The notes under the pieces: generated by a model
The model's database searches: none
What the model was told of the DNA's origin: nothing
The model's input: the letters and a program-made list of their open reading frames with translations, nothing else
Assembly (NCBI GenBank): GCA_949293905.1
Contig: CASFFG010000006.1
Coordinates: forward strand, 1 to 53,483
Reading direction: 5' to 3'
Length of the DNA: 53,483 nt
Origin: an uncultured Christensenella sp.
GTDB lineage: Bacteria; Bacillota; Clostridia; Christensenellales; UBA1242
In this document: positions 36,011 to 45,967 of the stretch, one piece after another
Layout: every line of letters begins with the position of its first letter
How positions within the stretch are numbered: the stretch's first letter is position 1
Program-made: the position numbers and the translations under genes

Positions 36011-36889
36011 CTATTGTATATAAGGGTTAAAATAGGGGCCCTGCAACAATCTAAATTTATCGTTTGTTTCCCAAATGGTTCTTAATTTATCAAAATTTTT
36101 ATCAGGCTCTAGCATTAGAACTGCCAAATTATCTATTTCGCATAAATCATTCTCCGTTAATTTGCTAAAATTTTCACCAAATATAAAATGCGGAGTATAA
36201 GGCAATTCAATATTCATCAACGCATTAAAATCGCGAAACAAAGCGTGAGCAAAACCTTCAATTCCCACAAAAGAAGTGTATTTTAAGTACTTTTCTAAAT
36301 TCTTGAGATTACCATTCCTTGCTTTTAGCCAAAGTGAAGCGGGATACTCAAATTCATCTTTTATATCATATAAATCAACATCTTTGTCATGCGTGCGAGA
36401 ATTATCTTGTATTTGTGCGTCTATTTTAACCCAACGCTTTTTCTCGTAATCGTAATATTCATTTATCCAATGGTCGACATTATAATCTTCGTAAATATAA
36501 GGCGCAAACCCACTTCGACATCTGCACGGAATACCTTTAGATTTCATAACGGAAGCAAATAAGACTGCAATATATCTACAAGTTATCATTATCCTTTTAT
36601 TAATAGGCTTATTGGGATAAAATCCTTTTTCATCTAGTCTAAATATTTCACTCGTCATTGCGGTTGCGGTATTTAGCGCGTCGTATAAACAATTATACCA
36701 GATATAATTTTTACTAATTTCTTTTTTATCGAAAGTACGATAAACTCTCATTTTATGAATATGTTGGTCACACACCAAATCTCGTAGTGCTTTTATATCA
36801 TTGGGTAACGAAACAAAATAATCTTTATACAATCCTGGGTTTGTGCAAAGAGAAAATTGTTTATAAAAATTTAAAATTTTTGAGTCCAT
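36011..36889 (-). CDS. Transglutaminase-like superfamily protein
   Basis: The 292-residue protein has the transglutaminase-like catalytic layout: cysteine in TCRYIAVLF (C104), a pair of Cys-rich residues PCRCRSG, histidine in VDHWINEYYD (H140) and aspartate in WVKIDAQ (D157). The order and spacing match cysteine-protease-like transglutaminase folds. There is no signal peptide, so it acts in the cytoplasm. The role could be peptidase or amide-crosslinking; the substrate cannot be deduced. The ribosome binding site is AGGGAGAAG. Confidence 0.75.
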   Translation of the reverse strand: MDSKILNFYKQFSLCTNPGLYKDYFVSLPNDIKALRDLVCDQHIHKMRVYRTFDKKEISKNYIWYNCLYDALNTATAMTSEIFRLDEKGFYPNKPINKRIMITCRYIAVLFASVMKSKGIPCRCRSGFAPYIYEDYNVDHWINEYYDYEKKRWVKIDAQIQDNSRTHDKDVDLYDIKDEFEYPASLWLKARNGNLKNLEKYLKYTSFVGIEGFAHALFRDFNALMNIELPYTPHFIFGENFSKLTENDLCEIDNLAVLMLEPDKNFDKLRTIWETNDKFRLLQGPYFNPYIQ

Positions 36890-37070
36890 ATCTTCTCCCT
36901 ATGACGAAATGACAATAAATGAATAGAAAAACTGTATCAAAAAGTTGTTGCTAGAAATCTATTGCTATTAGATTTTAGATTAAGAAAATGTTTTTAACTT
37001 TCTTTGCTTAATTAGAAAAATGTTTTGCTTAAAATTTTAGAGTTTAAAATGAAATATTTTACTATCTCTA

Positions 37071-40000
37071 CTAATTATCGTCCCCGCCAAAGATTGCGTT
37101 ATATTCGTCCATAGTGATAAGGACTGTACGCGGTTTTGAACCAACTTGTGGGCCGATAAATCCTGCGCGTTCCATTTGGTCAATGATACGTCCTGCTCTA
37201 TTCCAACCGACAGAATATCTACGCGCAATCATACTACTACTAGCCTGTTTCGCTTGTATAAACATTCGTAGTGCGTCTTTCAACACTGGGTCGAACTCTT
37301 GGCTACGCACTTCTCCGCCGTCATGACTTCCTTCGCCCGAATTATGCGGATTTCTTATAGCTTCTTCCGTATCGTCATCATAGACTGGTTTATTGTGGTC
37401 TTTAATAAACTGCACAACTTTCGCTATTTCTTCGTTCGACACAAATGCACCTTGGATACGCCTTGGTTCTGGTTTGTCTTGCGGTTTAAATAGCATATCA
37501 CCCTTACCAAGCAATTTTTCCGCACCGCCACCGTCAAGCACAGTCTTACTATCCATATAATTAGTGAGCGCAAACGCTATACGAGAAGGAAGATTTGCTT
37601 TCACTGTACCCGTGATTACATCTACACTCGGGCGCTGAGTAGCAAGCACCAAGTGAATACCAGCAGCACGTGCCTTTGCAGCAAGTTTTGCGATTTTATC
37701 TTCAATTTCGCGTTTTGCTTCTAGCATAAGGTCGGCCAACTCGTCCACAACGATAACGATAAACGGCATTTTTTCTTCGCGCTTAGAGCGTACCATTTCA
37801 AGTTTATTGTATTCATTAATGTTTACGACATGATTTTTTGCAAACACTGAATATCTTCTCTCCATTTCCTTAATTGCCCATTCAAGTGCGTTTATAGCCA
37901 TATCCTTATTTGTTATAACTTCAGGAATAAGCAAGTGTGGAAGCCCGTTGTATGTCGAGAATTCAACCATTTTAGGGTCAACTAGAATTAGTCTCAAATC
38001 TTGTGGACCAGACTTATAGCATAGGCTTAGTAGCATGGTGTTCAAACATACCGATTTACCACTACCCGTACTACCAGCGACTAACATATGTGGCATTTTG
38101 TCTAGATTACAGAAGATTATATCTCCATTAATGTCCTTTCCTAATACGAACGAAAGTGGATTCCCACGTACTCTAAACTCATTACTGTCTATAAGTTCAC
38201 GAAGTGATACTGGGCTGACTTGTGCGTTAGGCACTTCAATTCCGACTAAGTTTTTACCAGGAATTGGCGCTTCAACACGAATTGCACCATTTGATGCGAG
38301 TGTCATCGCGATGTCGTCCGCCATTTGCGCGATTTTATTTACCGAAATACCGCGTGGCATGCTAAGTTCGTATCTCGTGACTGCTGGACCAACCGTTACA
38401 TTATTGACCTTCGCTGGCACTTTGAAATCCTCGAGAACTTGCTCCAATCTATCTATATTATCCTGCAACTCTTCATCGCTGATTTGTTTTACATTTTCCA
38501 TGTATTTAAGTAGTTCAACAGGCGGAGCAACATAAGGCGGAATTTCCTTCTTCTCTTTTGGTTCTTCAATCTTCATCTGCTCAGGTTCATTAAGCGGTTT
38601 TTTGATTTGATTTGGAAGATGAAATTTTGATAAATCTATGCTAGGGCGTACAACTTCACTATCCACAGTAGAGCCGAGATTGTCGTCATGTGGAACGTAC
38701 GCATATTCATCTATAAACTCGTGTTTTTCACCCGAATTTATGTTTGCGTCCACGGTTTCAGTTTCGTTAACTTCTCCCGAATAATTTTCGTCAATATTTT
38801 CTAACTCTTCACTCTCATTTTTGTCTGTCTCTTCTGTCTGCTCGTCAGTTCTAGAGTAGTCTTCCTCAGTGTTGTTACTATAATCGCTATCTTCGTACGC
38901 GTCAGTGTGTGGAATTTCGCTATAATCGTCCGTGTTCTCTTCAAACATGTCGTCATACTCGTCTTGCTCATCGTCGTAATATTCTTCTGTCCTAGCGTCT
39001 CCCGCATCTACTGCACCCGAGCCTAACTCATCAAAAATATTGTACGATTTTTCTTGCTTAGGCTCTTCAATTTTAACGGCATCTTCACGCGGTTTAATCT
39101 CGAATGGCGTAGATTTATCGTCCTTTATTGCACTTTCTTGAATTTTGCTTTTTATTTCATTACTAAACGAATTATTTGTTTCGCTATTGGTAATTGTTTG
39201 CGAAAAATGTTCTTTCTCACTATTCGAATTTAGTGTATTTAAATTTTCTTGCACGCGCTTACTATTGTAATATCCCGTTGTATTATCAAGGAAAATATCG
39301 TCCGGATTTTCGGGCGGAATGACTGGTTCAATCGGCGTCAAAATATACTCACGCTTGCTCATTGGGCGCGATTCAACCGACTTATTACCCGTACTATAAT
39401 TCGGCATACTAGACGAAATAATCGTGCTTTCACTCGACTCTAGCCCAAGTTTGCGCTTTGCAATCTGTTTTTGCTTCTCTTCCGGAGTAATCTTTACCGT
39501 TTCATCACTTTCAATTTCAAAATCTTCAATATTTTTAAAGTCAAACTTACTTTTCTTAGGGTGACCAACCGCTCTATCCACCAAAATATAGTCGATAATC
39601 AGCCCAATAAATATCGCGAGCGCAATACCGAGTAGAATATAAGCCCCGACTGTTGTAAGTAATTTTACTAGCGGATATGTTATTAAACTGAACAAAAGTC
39701 CGCCCGCCGTAGTCTTTGCCGAATAAGTTTCAGCCAAGAATACCCCATAACTTTCTGTAGATAACCTCGAGGTTAAAATCAGGTGGAAAATTAAACATAT
39801 TATTGTGATGGCAGTTACTAAATAAGCAATATATCGCGGTTTTGCTTCAATCTTCTTTTTTGATAGGTAAAATGCAGAAATCGCAATCACAATTATGCAG
39901 ATAGGGTAAGTCATTAAGCCAAATAAGCCTAAGATTACATTCTTTAAGAAATTATTTGGAAGCACGCACACTAAAAAAAGTAAAGAAAACACGATTAAGA

Positions 40001-40148
40001 GTACAAGTGGTTTGTTAACCTTAAAGTGCGTTTTTGTTTTCACTTGTTTTTCTTTGACTCTTTTCTCTTTTTCAGGCTTAACTTTGACCTGCTTTTCTTT
40101 TTTTTCTTTCTCTGGTTTTTTATTAAAAGATGATTTGTATATCGCCAT
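37071..40148 (-). CDS. ftsK: DNA translocase FtsK/SpoIIIE
   Basis: The start at 40148 follows AAGGAAGAG and gives 1025 residues; a longer frame to 40175 is rejected. The N-terminus is very lysine-rich, then four or five membrane segments (about residues 45-200). A long, acidic Asp/Glu/Asn/Ser linker (about 230-540) is followed by the motor domain with Walker A AGSTGSGKSVCLN (near residue 688), VDELADLMLEAKREIE and ATQRPSVDVITG. The C-terminal gamma winged-helix (ASSSMIARRYSVGWNRAGRI) reads KOPS/SRS-type polarity signals. It pumps chromosomes at division, and in a spore former also into the forespore; the sequence does not say which paralogue this is. Confidence 0.95.
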   Translation of the reverse strand: MAIYKSSFNKKPEKEKKEKQVKVKPEKEKRVKEKQVKTKTHFKVNKPLVLLIVFSLLFLVCVLPNNFLKNVILGLFGLMTYPICIIVIAISAFYLSKKKIEAKPRYIAYLVTAITIICLIFHLILTSRLSTESYGVFLAETYSAKTTAGGLLFSLITYPLVKLLTTVGAYILLGIALAIFIGLIIDYILVDRAVGHPKKSKFDFKNIEDFEIESDETVKITPEEKQKQIAKRKLGLESSESTIISSSMPNYSTGNKSVESRPMSKREYILTPIEPVIPPENPDDIFLDNTTGYYNSKRVQENLNTLNSNSEKEHFSQTITNSETNNSFSNEIKSKIQESAIKDDKSTPFEIKPREDAVKIEEPKQEKSYNIFDELGSGAVDAGDARTEEYYDDEQDEYDDMFEENTDDYSEIPHTDAYEDSDYSNNTEEDYSRTDEQTEETDKNESEELENIDENYSGEVNETETVDANINSGEKHEFIDEYAYVPHDDNLGSTVDSEVVRPSIDLSKFHLPNQIKKPLNEPEQMKIEEPKEKKEIPPYVAPPVELLKYMENVKQISDEELQDNIDRLEQVLEDFKVPAKVNNVTVGPAVTRYELSMPRGISVNKIAQMADDIAMTLASNGAIRVEAPIPGKNLVGIEVPNAQVSPVSLRELIDSNEFRVRGNPLSFVLGKDINGDIIFCNLDKMPHMLVAGSTGSGKSVCLNTMLLSLCYKSGPQDLRLILVDPKMVEFSTYNGLPHLLIPEVITNKDMAINALEWAIKEMERRYSVFAKNHVVNINEYNKLEMVRSKREEKMPFIVIVVDELADLMLEAKREIEDKIAKLAAKARAAGIHLVLATQRPSVDVITGTVKANLPSRIAFALTNYMDSKTVLDGGGAEKLLGKGDMLFKPQDKPEPRRIQGAFVSNEEIAKVVQFIKDHNKPVYDDDTEEAIRNPHNSGEGSHDGGEVRSQEFDPVLKDALRMFIQAKQASSSMIARRYSVGWNRAGRIIDQMERAGFIGPQVGSKPRTVLITMDEYNAIFGGDDN

Positions 40149-40209
40149 AACTCTTCCTTTGCAACAATTATACATACAAATTCAAAAAATTTCAAACAAT
40201 TTTTCGTCT

Positions 40210-40899
40210 TTACAAGCAATTCGACACAGTTGTAGGATTAAAGCCATTATTTATTGCGTATGAAATAATGTTGGTGAGAGCCGAAACAGTACACTCTGTC
40301 GGGTGCATTAAAACCAAATCACCGTTAGACATATCTCTAGTCGCACGCTTGTAGATTAAATCAGCGTCTTGGTCTCGCCAATCTATCGTATCGTGCGTCC
40401 ACATTATAGTTTTATAATTAAGACTAGTCGATGCGTCGACCGTAGTTACATTATACGCTCCACTTGGTGGGGCGAAAAGTTTCATCTCTATGCCTAGGTT
40501 CTCACTAACTACTTTATGACAAAGTGAAATTTCTTGCACATTTCCGTCAAAATCTAGCGTATCTTGGTCTCTATGATAAAACCCGTGATTACCTATTTCA
40601 TGTCCACGCGAATAGATTTCACTCACCAAATCTAAATTCTTAACCGCCCACGACCCACCGACAAAAAAGGTGGTTTTCACATTGTATACATCGAGTATGT
40701 CCAAAATATCGCGAACATAATCTTCACCTTGGTACACGTTTATCATAAAACACACATTATTTTTACTTGTATCTCCAGAATATATCACTCTTGCGTCTGC
40801 ACTAGCAGTCAAACTGGTTGCATTTGAAAAAGATATTGCGATAAGACTTATAAACATGACCGCAATAACGATATTTGAAATAATAACCTGCTTTTTCAT
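40210..40899 (-). CDS. Polysaccharide deacetylase, YlxY-like
   Basis: 229 residues with an N-terminal membrane/signal segment (about 7-28), then a NodB-type fold. The second-half motifs are present: GHEIGNHGFYH (metal histidines), FAPPSGAYN, TIDWRD and LVLMHPT. The normal first motif TFDDG is replaced by FMINVYQGED, so the catalytic aspartate pair is missing or altered. This INV-x-x-G variation occurs in the YlxY-like sporulation-associated deacetylases of Firmicutes. The enzyme may therefore be inactive or use a modified mechanism. It acts outside the membrane, on peptidoglycan or another glycan. Confidence 0.8.
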   Translation of the reverse strand: MKKQVIISNIVIAVMFISLIAISFSNATSLTASADARVIYSGDTSKNNVCFMINVYQGEDYVRDILDILDVYNVKTTFFVGGSWAVKNLDLVSEIYSRGHEIGNHGFYHRDQDTLDFDGNVQEISLCHKVVSENLGIEMKLFAPPSGAYNVTTVDASTSLNYKTIMWTHDTIDWRDQDADLIYKRATRDMSNGDLVLMHPTECTVSALTNIISYAINNGFNPTTVSNCL

Positions 40900-40944
40900 A
40901 CATTATTGTATTTAAACCCTGCTCTCGATATGCAATGGAAAATA

Positions 40945-40982
40945 AAAAAGAGCATTTTAGATCTCACTTAAAATGCCCTTTT
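40945..40982 (-). terminator. Terminator after the SH3-like hypothetical gene
   Basis: On the minus strand AAAAGGGCATTTTA, loop, TAAAATGCTCTTTTTT: one G-U pair, then T6. It lies 22 bases beyond the stop at 41005. Confidence 0.75.
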
Positions 40983-41004
40983 ACCCCGTCTCACATTTTA
41001 TCAA

Positions 41005-41379
41005 TTAACTTTCGTAATCGTATGGAATTTTATTTTTCTTTTCGCCTAAAAGGTTCATAATATATCCGTTTTCAACTTTACACCACCAGTCTTTATGCTT
41101 GTCAGGCAAATTTAATTTAATTTTTTCATCTGGATAATTGTTGTCTCTAAACAATTCTAAGTCTTTTATTTTTACGCCTGTACAAATATCATCATTTAAT
41201 TTAAAAATATTTTCTTCTTTTGACATAAAGTCTTTGTCGTAAACTCTTTGATCTTGAAAACAAACATAAAAACTATTCCACCTTATATCCGCGTCGATAA
41301 TAGTTCCTATCATTCCTTTTTTTATTCCTTCTTTTTCATAGTTGTCGCTTATAACTTTAACATCGTCTAATAATTTCAT
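41005..41379 (-). CDS. DUF4926-like small protein
   Basis: The start at 41379 has GGAGG nine bases upstream; the upstream ATG at 41388 directly abuts that GGAGG and is unlikely. The 124-residue protein opens MKLLDDVKVISDNYEKEGIKKGMIGTI, the conserved core of DUF4926, likely an SH3-like barrel; the rest contains WWCKVENGYIMNLLG. It overlaps the upstream hypothetical gene by 4 bases. Similar proteins occur in toxin/immunity-rich clusters, but no toxin is nearby. Confidence 0.6.
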   Translation of the reverse strand: MKLLDDVKVISDNYEKEGIKKGMIGTIIDADIRWNSFYVCFQDQRVYDKDFMSKEENIFKLNDDICTGVKIKDLELFRDNNYPDEKIKLNLPDKHKDWWCKVENGYIMNLLGEKKNKIPYDYES

Positions 41380-41993
41380 TTTTCCCATCCTCCTAATGGT
41401 GTGTTCATTTTTAATTTTCCATTTGGAAAAATCATGTAATTTGTTTTTATTTTGTATCTTTTCCCTATTTTATCATTTGCACCTGGAATATAAATAATTA
41501 GATTTACTTTGCATCCATATTTTGTATGATCGACTATATAGTACTCACCATATAAATATGATTTTTTGGTTTGTTGGAACAATACTTGCACAAAATTTTC
41601 TCTATCTAGTTCATAATAACCCATTGCATTTATCCAACCCAATTTGCTTGAAAACATATAATCAATCTTACCATCAGGAATAACCAATTCTATATCACCA
41701 ATATTTAAGTTTACCGGTATCTCTTTACAATGGCATCCAAAATGATATAATCCTGGGGTCAACCCGTCTAAGATAATATCTAATAATTTTATGCCCGTAG
41801 TGTTAAAAGGTTCTGGTTTTTTGTTTGCTTCGTTTTTAAAACAACACCTGTTTACAGCAACACACTTTACACAATGGTTGCCAGTTGTCCCTTCAATCAC
41901 TCCCGTGTCGTAGCCATAATCGTCGATTGTGATTCCATTTTGATCGTCAACTATCTGTATCCAATTACCTAAGATATTATCAAATATACTCAT
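41376..41993 (-). CDS. Cysteine-rich hypothetical protein
   Basis: 205 residues with two clusters of possible metal ligands: CVKCVAVNRCCF (about residues 41-52) and HFGCHCK (about 84-90). The remaining part is beta-rich and ends PNGKLKMNTPLGGWEK. The Cys-x2-Cys...Cys-x-Cys-His arrangement resembles a zinc-binding site found in phage minor-head and polymorphic-toxin proteins, but I do not recognise this one. A ribosome binding site AGAGGAG precedes the start. It is in the same unit as the DUF4926-like gene, a possible toxin/immunity pair by position only. Confidence 0.6.
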   Translation of the reverse strand: MSIFDNILGNWIQIVDDQNGITIDDYGYDTGVIEGTTGNHCVKCVAVNRCCFKNEANKKPEPFNTTGIKLLDIILDGLTPGLYHFGCHCKEIPVNLNIGDIELVIPDGKIDYMFSSKLGWINAMGYYELDRENFVQVLFQQTKKSYLYGEYYIVDHTKYGCKVNLIIYIPGANDKIGKRYKIKTNYMIFPNGKLKMNTPLGGWEK

Positions 41994-42022
41994 ATTATAT
42001 AAAATCTCCTCTTAAAAAGCAA

Positions 42023-42049
42023 AAGGTTAGAGTTGGATTTTCTCTAACC
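42023..42049 (-). terminator. Hairpin before the cysteine-rich gene
   Basis: On the minus strand GGTTAGAG, loop, CTCTAACCTTTTG with T-rich sequence after it; it lies between the pnp terminator and the 41993 start, so it could attenuate transcription into that gene. Confidence 0.5.
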
Positions 42050-42131
42050 ATATCAATTGTAATATGATTGTTTTAAAATTCGACTTAAATATGACAATGT
42101 TCATTGAATTTATACGGTTTATTAATAAAAC

Positions 42132-42154
42132 AAAAAACGGGAATGTATCCCGAA
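42132..42154 (-). terminator. Terminator of pnp
   Basis: TTCGGGATACATTCCCG followed by TTTTTTG on the minus strand, directly beyond the pnp stop. Confidence 0.75.
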
Positions 42155-42156
42155 TT

Positions 42157-44241
42157 CTATAGTTTCTTAATAAGTTTCATGTCAACTCTACCGCGCTCGT
42201 CGATTTTAATAGTTTTAACAAGCACTTTGTCACCAACATTAACCACGTCTTCAACTTTTTCAACTCTATCTTTGCTGAGTTTAGAAATATGAATCATGCC
42301 TTCTTTCCCTGGAGCAACTTCAACAAATGCACCAAACTGCACGATACGAGTTACTACTCCTTCATACTCACAGTTAAGTTCGAAATCAGTAGCAATAGCA
42401 GTAATCATATTCTTTGCTTTTTCTATCATAGCCTGGTCGCTAGATGCGATAAACACATCTCCTTCGTCTTTGATATCAATCTTAACACCAGTTTCTGCGA
42501 TAATTTGGTTAATGACTTTTCCGCCAGTACCGATAACTTCACGGATTTTATCTGGGTCAATCTTAAAGGTTACAATCTTAGGTGCGTACTTGCTTAATTC
42601 CTTTCTAGGTTGCTTAATGGTCTTTAACATAACCTTTAATATTTCTAGTCGACCAACGCGCGCTTGCTCTAAGGCAGTAGCAAGGATATTTCTGTCAATT
42701 CCGTGAATTTTTATATCCATTTGAATAGCGGTAATTCCTTTAGCCGTTCCCGTAACCTTAAAATCCATATCTCCTAAGAAATCTTCAAGACCTTGAATGT
42801 CTGTAAGAACCGCCACCTTATCGCTATCCTTGTCCTTCATAAGTCCCATTGCAATACCAGCCACTGGTGCTTTAATAGGAACGCCCGCGTCCATGAGTGC
42901 TAGTGTACTACCACAAGTAGACGCCATAGAAGTTGAACCATTGGACGACAAAATATCGCTCACTGTACGAATTGCATATGGGAATTCTTCTTCGCTAGGA
43001 AGAACAGCCATAAGCGCACGCTCAGCTAATGCACCATGACCGATTTCGCGTCTGCCTGGTGAACGAATAGGTTTTGCTTCCCCAGTCGAATACCCTGGCA
43101 TGTTATATTGATGCATATATCGTTTATATTCTTCCGTGTCTAGTCCTTCCAATTCTTGCGCTTCACTTAGCATACCGAGAGTACAAGTAGTTAACGCCTG
43201 CGTTTCTCCACGAGTGAACACAGCCGAACCATGCACGCGCGGTAAGATACCAACTTCACACCAAATAGGACGAATTTCGGTTGTCTTTCTTCCATCTGGG
43301 CGGATACCTTTATAAAGTATCTTATGACGAACTTTCTCTTTCTTCATATTGTAGAGAACTTGGTTGATATATTTCGTGTCGTCTGGGTATTTCTCAGCAA
43401 AATGTTCTAACACTTCTGCTGTTAAATTATCTTCAATTTCGTTACGAACATGCCTATCATAAATTTCGAGCATTTCGTCAATCTTTTTATCAGTATATGC
43501 TCTTACATCTGTATCTAACTCGGCTGGGATTTCGTCATAAACAATTTTAGTCGACTTCTTAACTCCAACCGCTTTAACGATTTTTTCTTCAAACTCAACC
43601 TGCTTTTTAATTTCTTCGTGCGCAAACATTATTGCATCTAGCATAAGCGTTTCGCTAACCTCTTTAGCGCCCGCTTCTACCATTAAAATCGCTTCCTTAG
43701 TTCCCGCAACTGTTAAGTCAATCACGCTATTGTGCGCCTGCTCAACGGTAGGATTAACAATAAATTTTCCGTCCACGCAACCTATTTTAACCGCACCAAT
43801 AGGCCCTTCGAACGGGATATCGCTGATAGATAGTGCAATCGAACTACCTAACATCGCAAGAGTTTCAGGCGGAATATCTGTATCGACAGATAATGGTGTT
43901 GCGATAATGGTCACATCATTATAAAATCCCTTAGGGAATAGTGGACGAAGCGGTCTATCAATAAGACGACTTCTTAAAATTGCGCTATCGCCTGGGCGAC
44001 CTTCTCTTCTCTTCCAACCGCCAGGGATTTTCCCTACGCTATACATTTTCTCTTCATAGTCCACTTGTAGCGGGAAAAAGTCCATTCCAGGACGAGGGGC
44101 TGCCGACATGGTCGCGTTAACCATAACTACTGTATCTCCGCATCTAACGATACAATGTCCATTCGCTTGTCCGCAGTATTTCCCGAGTTCTACTTGGACG
44201 GGTCTGCCACCTATTTCAGTTTTAAAACTAGTTTCTTTCAT
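42157..44241 (-). CDS. pnp: Polyribonucleotide nucleotidyltransferase (PNPase)
   Basis: PNPase degrades RNA 3'-5' with phosphate and is a core part of mRNA decay. The start at 44241 has GAGGAGAATT upstream; the TTG at 44253 overlaps that site and is not the start. The 694-residue protein has two RNase PH-like domains (first with [23 protein letters not shown]..., second with the active-site region [15 protein letters not shown] and [16 protein letters not shown]), then a KH domain ([15 protein letters not shown]) and an S1 domain ([19 protein letters not shown]...GMIHISKL). In Firmicutes pnp often follows rpsO; here a coiled-coil gene lies between. Confidence 0.97.
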   Translation of the reverse strand: MKETSFKTEIGGRPVQVELGKYCGQANGHCIVRCGDTVVMVNATMSAAPRPGMDFFPLQVDYEEKMYSVGKIPGGWKRREGRPGDSAILRSRLIDRPLRPLFPKGFYNDVTIIATPLSVDTDIPPETLAMLGSSIALSISDIPFEGPIGAVKIGCVDGKFIVNPTVEQAHNSVIDLTVAGTKEAILMVEAGAKEVSETLMLDAIMFAHEEIKKQVEFEEKIVKAVGVKKSTKIVYDEIPAELDTDVRAYTDKKIDEMLEIYDRHVRNEIEDNLTAEVLEHFAEKYPDDTKYINQVLYNMKKEKVRHKILYKGIRPDGRKTTEIRPIWCEVGILPRVHGSAVFTRGETQALTTCTLGMLSEAQELEGLDTEEYKRYMHQYNMPGYSTGEAKPIRSPGRREIGHGALAERALMAVLPSEEEFPYAIRTVSDILSSNGSTSMASTCGSTLALMDAGVPIKAPVAGIAMGLMKDKDSDKVAVLTDIQGLEDFLGDMDFKVTGTAKGITAIQMDIKIHGIDRNILATALEQARVGRLEILKVMLKTIKQPRKELSKYAPKIVTFKIDPDKIREVIGTGGKVINQIIAETGVKIDIKDEGDVFIASSDQAMIEKAKNMITAIATDFELNCEYEGVVTRIVQFGAFVEVAPGKEGMIHISKLSKDRVEKVEDVVNVGDKVLVKTIKIDERGRVDMKLIKKL

Positions 44242-44282
44242 AATTCTCCTCAAAGTTTAAACAACTTATTATAACACAAAAA

Positions 44283-44328
44283 ATAAAAAAAAGATATTAA
44301 TTTTCAGCACTTTCTAAAATTAATATCT
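44283..44328 (-). terminator. Terminator of the coiled-coil gene
   Basis: AGATATTAATTTT, loop, AAAATTAATATCT: 13-bp perfect stem with a T8 run on the minus strand, between the 44400 stop and pnp. pnp therefore has its own promoter, not seen clearly. Confidence 0.7.
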
Positions 44329-44399
44329 AGATATATTGAGTAATATTGGTATTTTGTGTGTAAATAAACTTGGGTTGTAATTAACAACTTCGAGTGATT

Positions 44400-45356
44400 T
44401 TATAAATTCTCTCCACCGTCCACATTGAACACGTCGTGAAATAGGTTATCGTCCGTAACTTCGCTTAAGTGTGCGACCGATTGTCTAGCAAGTCTTAACT
44501 GTTTGGTTAAGGCATATATCATTTCGTCGTCATATCTAAAAGACGAATATTCGTCAGTGAACTCACTATTTACTTTTTCGATTACTTCTCTCTCTTTTTC
44601 ATCGCGTTTAACAATCTTTTCCATGGTTTGAGCGACACTCACTAAGGAGATAAATTCAATTCTCGCCATGTGCCATAGTATGTTAAACATCTCGTCCACG
44701 TTTTCGTTAATGATCTTTACATCTGTTTTGACGTACGACTTAAATAGTTTATATATTTCATCCTTTTTATTATCGAGCGCATATACTGGCGATTTAGATT
44801 CGGTATTTTTTGATATTCCCTTATTTATATCTTCCGCCTTTTTGCTGACAGTCGATGAAATTTTATCTTCTTTTCTTTTAAACACCTTTTCTCTATTTGC
44901 GACTTTTTCCTTATACGCTTCGCTTTCGTCCACTTTTTTCATATAGTCAAGCTCAATATCTTTTTTTTGCCCGATAATCTCTTCTTCTCTCTTCTTACTT
45001 AAATCAAAGTCTTCTTCATTTAAAGTTTTATTTGAACTTTCTCGAGTGGAATTTAAATCATCTTCTATTGCGTTCAATCTCTTTTCAAGAGTGGTAATTT
45101 CGTCCATGAAAAATTCCTTTTCATCACGAATACTACCTAGTTTATGCGAATTTGGTATATACTCTTTTGCGTTCTTCATGACTGAGTATAGGTTTTTATA
45201 TAACTTCTTTGTCATGACCTTTTCTAACGCAATAATAAAAGACTCTACAATGCCATAGTGCGAACTAGTTTCATTTACTACATCATCTGTCGGTACTGCG
45301 ACTTTATGTACAGGCGCAATTAATTTATTTTCTTCATTTCTCTTTTTCTTTTCCAT
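44400..45356 (-). CDS. Charged coiled-coil protein, unknown function
   Basis: 318 residues, strongly charged, with long heptad-like helices over about residues 85-185 (ITTLEKRLNAIEDDL... and KREEEIIGQKKDIELDYMKK). It has no signal peptide or membrane segment. The N-terminus is basic and polar (MEKKKRNEENKLIAPVHKV). No family recognised. It lies between rpsO and pnp and is followed by a terminator. Confidence 0.6.
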   Translation of the reverse strand: MEKKKRNEENKLIAPVHKVAVPTDDVVNETSSHYGIVESFIIALEKVMTKKLYKNLYSVMKNAKEYIPNSHKLGSIRDEKEFFMDEITTLEKRLNAIEDDLNSTRESSNKTLNEEDFDLSKKREEEIIGQKKDIELDYMKKVDESEAYKEKVANREKVFKRKEDKISSTVSKKAEDINKGISKNTESKSPVYALDNKKDEIYKLFKSYVKTDVKIINENVDEMFNILWHMARIEFISLVSVAQTMEKIVKRDEKEREVIEKVNSEFTDEYSSFRYDDEMIYALTKQLRLARQSVAHLSEVTDDNLFHDVFNVDGGENL

Positions 45357-45514
45357 ACTTTATATTATATCATTAAACTTATCTATTTTCAACAGTTTTT
45401 AAAAAATTTTCTTGAGATTAAACGAAATATGAATTACTGAAGTAAAAAATACATCGCTAGATAACTTAAGTGAATACCAAAAATAATTCAACGATGTGTA
45501 AGCCTAAATAAAAT

Positions 45515-45545
45515 AAAAAAATTGCTTAGAAACAAGCAATTTTTT
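45515..45545 (-). terminator. Terminator of rpsO
   Basis: AAAAAATTGCTT, 6-base loop, AAGCAATTTTTT starts immediately after the rpsO stop codon on the minus strand. Confidence 0.85.
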
Positions 45546-45804
45546 AGCCTCGGATCCCTAATTTTGCTTTAAGGGCACGTGCACGCTCAATATCTTTCTT
45601 GCTTAAATAGTCTAAAAGTTTCTTTCTTGTAGAAACCATCTTGTTAAGACCGCGAGTAGAATGGATATCTTGCTTATTAGATTTAAGATGTTCGGTTAGG
45701 TTCTTAATTCTAGCGGTAAGAAGTGCGATTTGAACTTCCACTGAACCAGTATCATGCTCATTAGCACCGAACTCTTTAACGATATCAGCCTTATTAATCT
45801 GCAT
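45544..45804 (-). CDS. rpsO: Ribosomal protein S15
   Basis: S15 binds 16S rRNA and is an early small-subunit assembly protein. The 86-residue protein carries the family features: [29 protein letters not shown], and SRRGL-like [19 protein letters not shown]. The ribosome binding site is AAAAGGAGAG. The divergent intergenic region to spoIVB holds its promoter. S15 commonly autoregulates through a leader structure; the leader here (about 120 bases) contains an imperfect CTCGAC repeat but I cannot confirm a known motif. Confidence 0.95.
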   Translation of the reverse strand: MQINKADIVKEFGANEHDTGSVEVQIALLTARIKNLTEHLKSNKQDIHSTRGLNKMVSTRKKLLDYLSKKDIERARALKAKLGIRG

Positions 45805-45967
45805 AATTCTCTCCTTTTAATTATATTCGCCTTACACCATGTTTCCGTCGAGAGAGTCGAGAAACGATAGTTTAAGGTACTTTTTTATAATATACGAATT
45901 GCTATTTTTTGTCAATAGATTTTTAAATATTTTTTCTTTAGTCGCACACACTAGTGATGGAGTTATT

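Noticed and set aside
44242..44253. A TTG start for pnp four codons upstream
   Set aside because: That TTG overlaps the ribosome binding site used by the ATG at 44241.
45931..45952. A sigma-G-like promoter (TAAATA, 17 bases, CACACTA) before spoIVB
   Set aside because: The predicted start would fall inside the ribosome binding site, leaving almost no leader, so the match may be chance.
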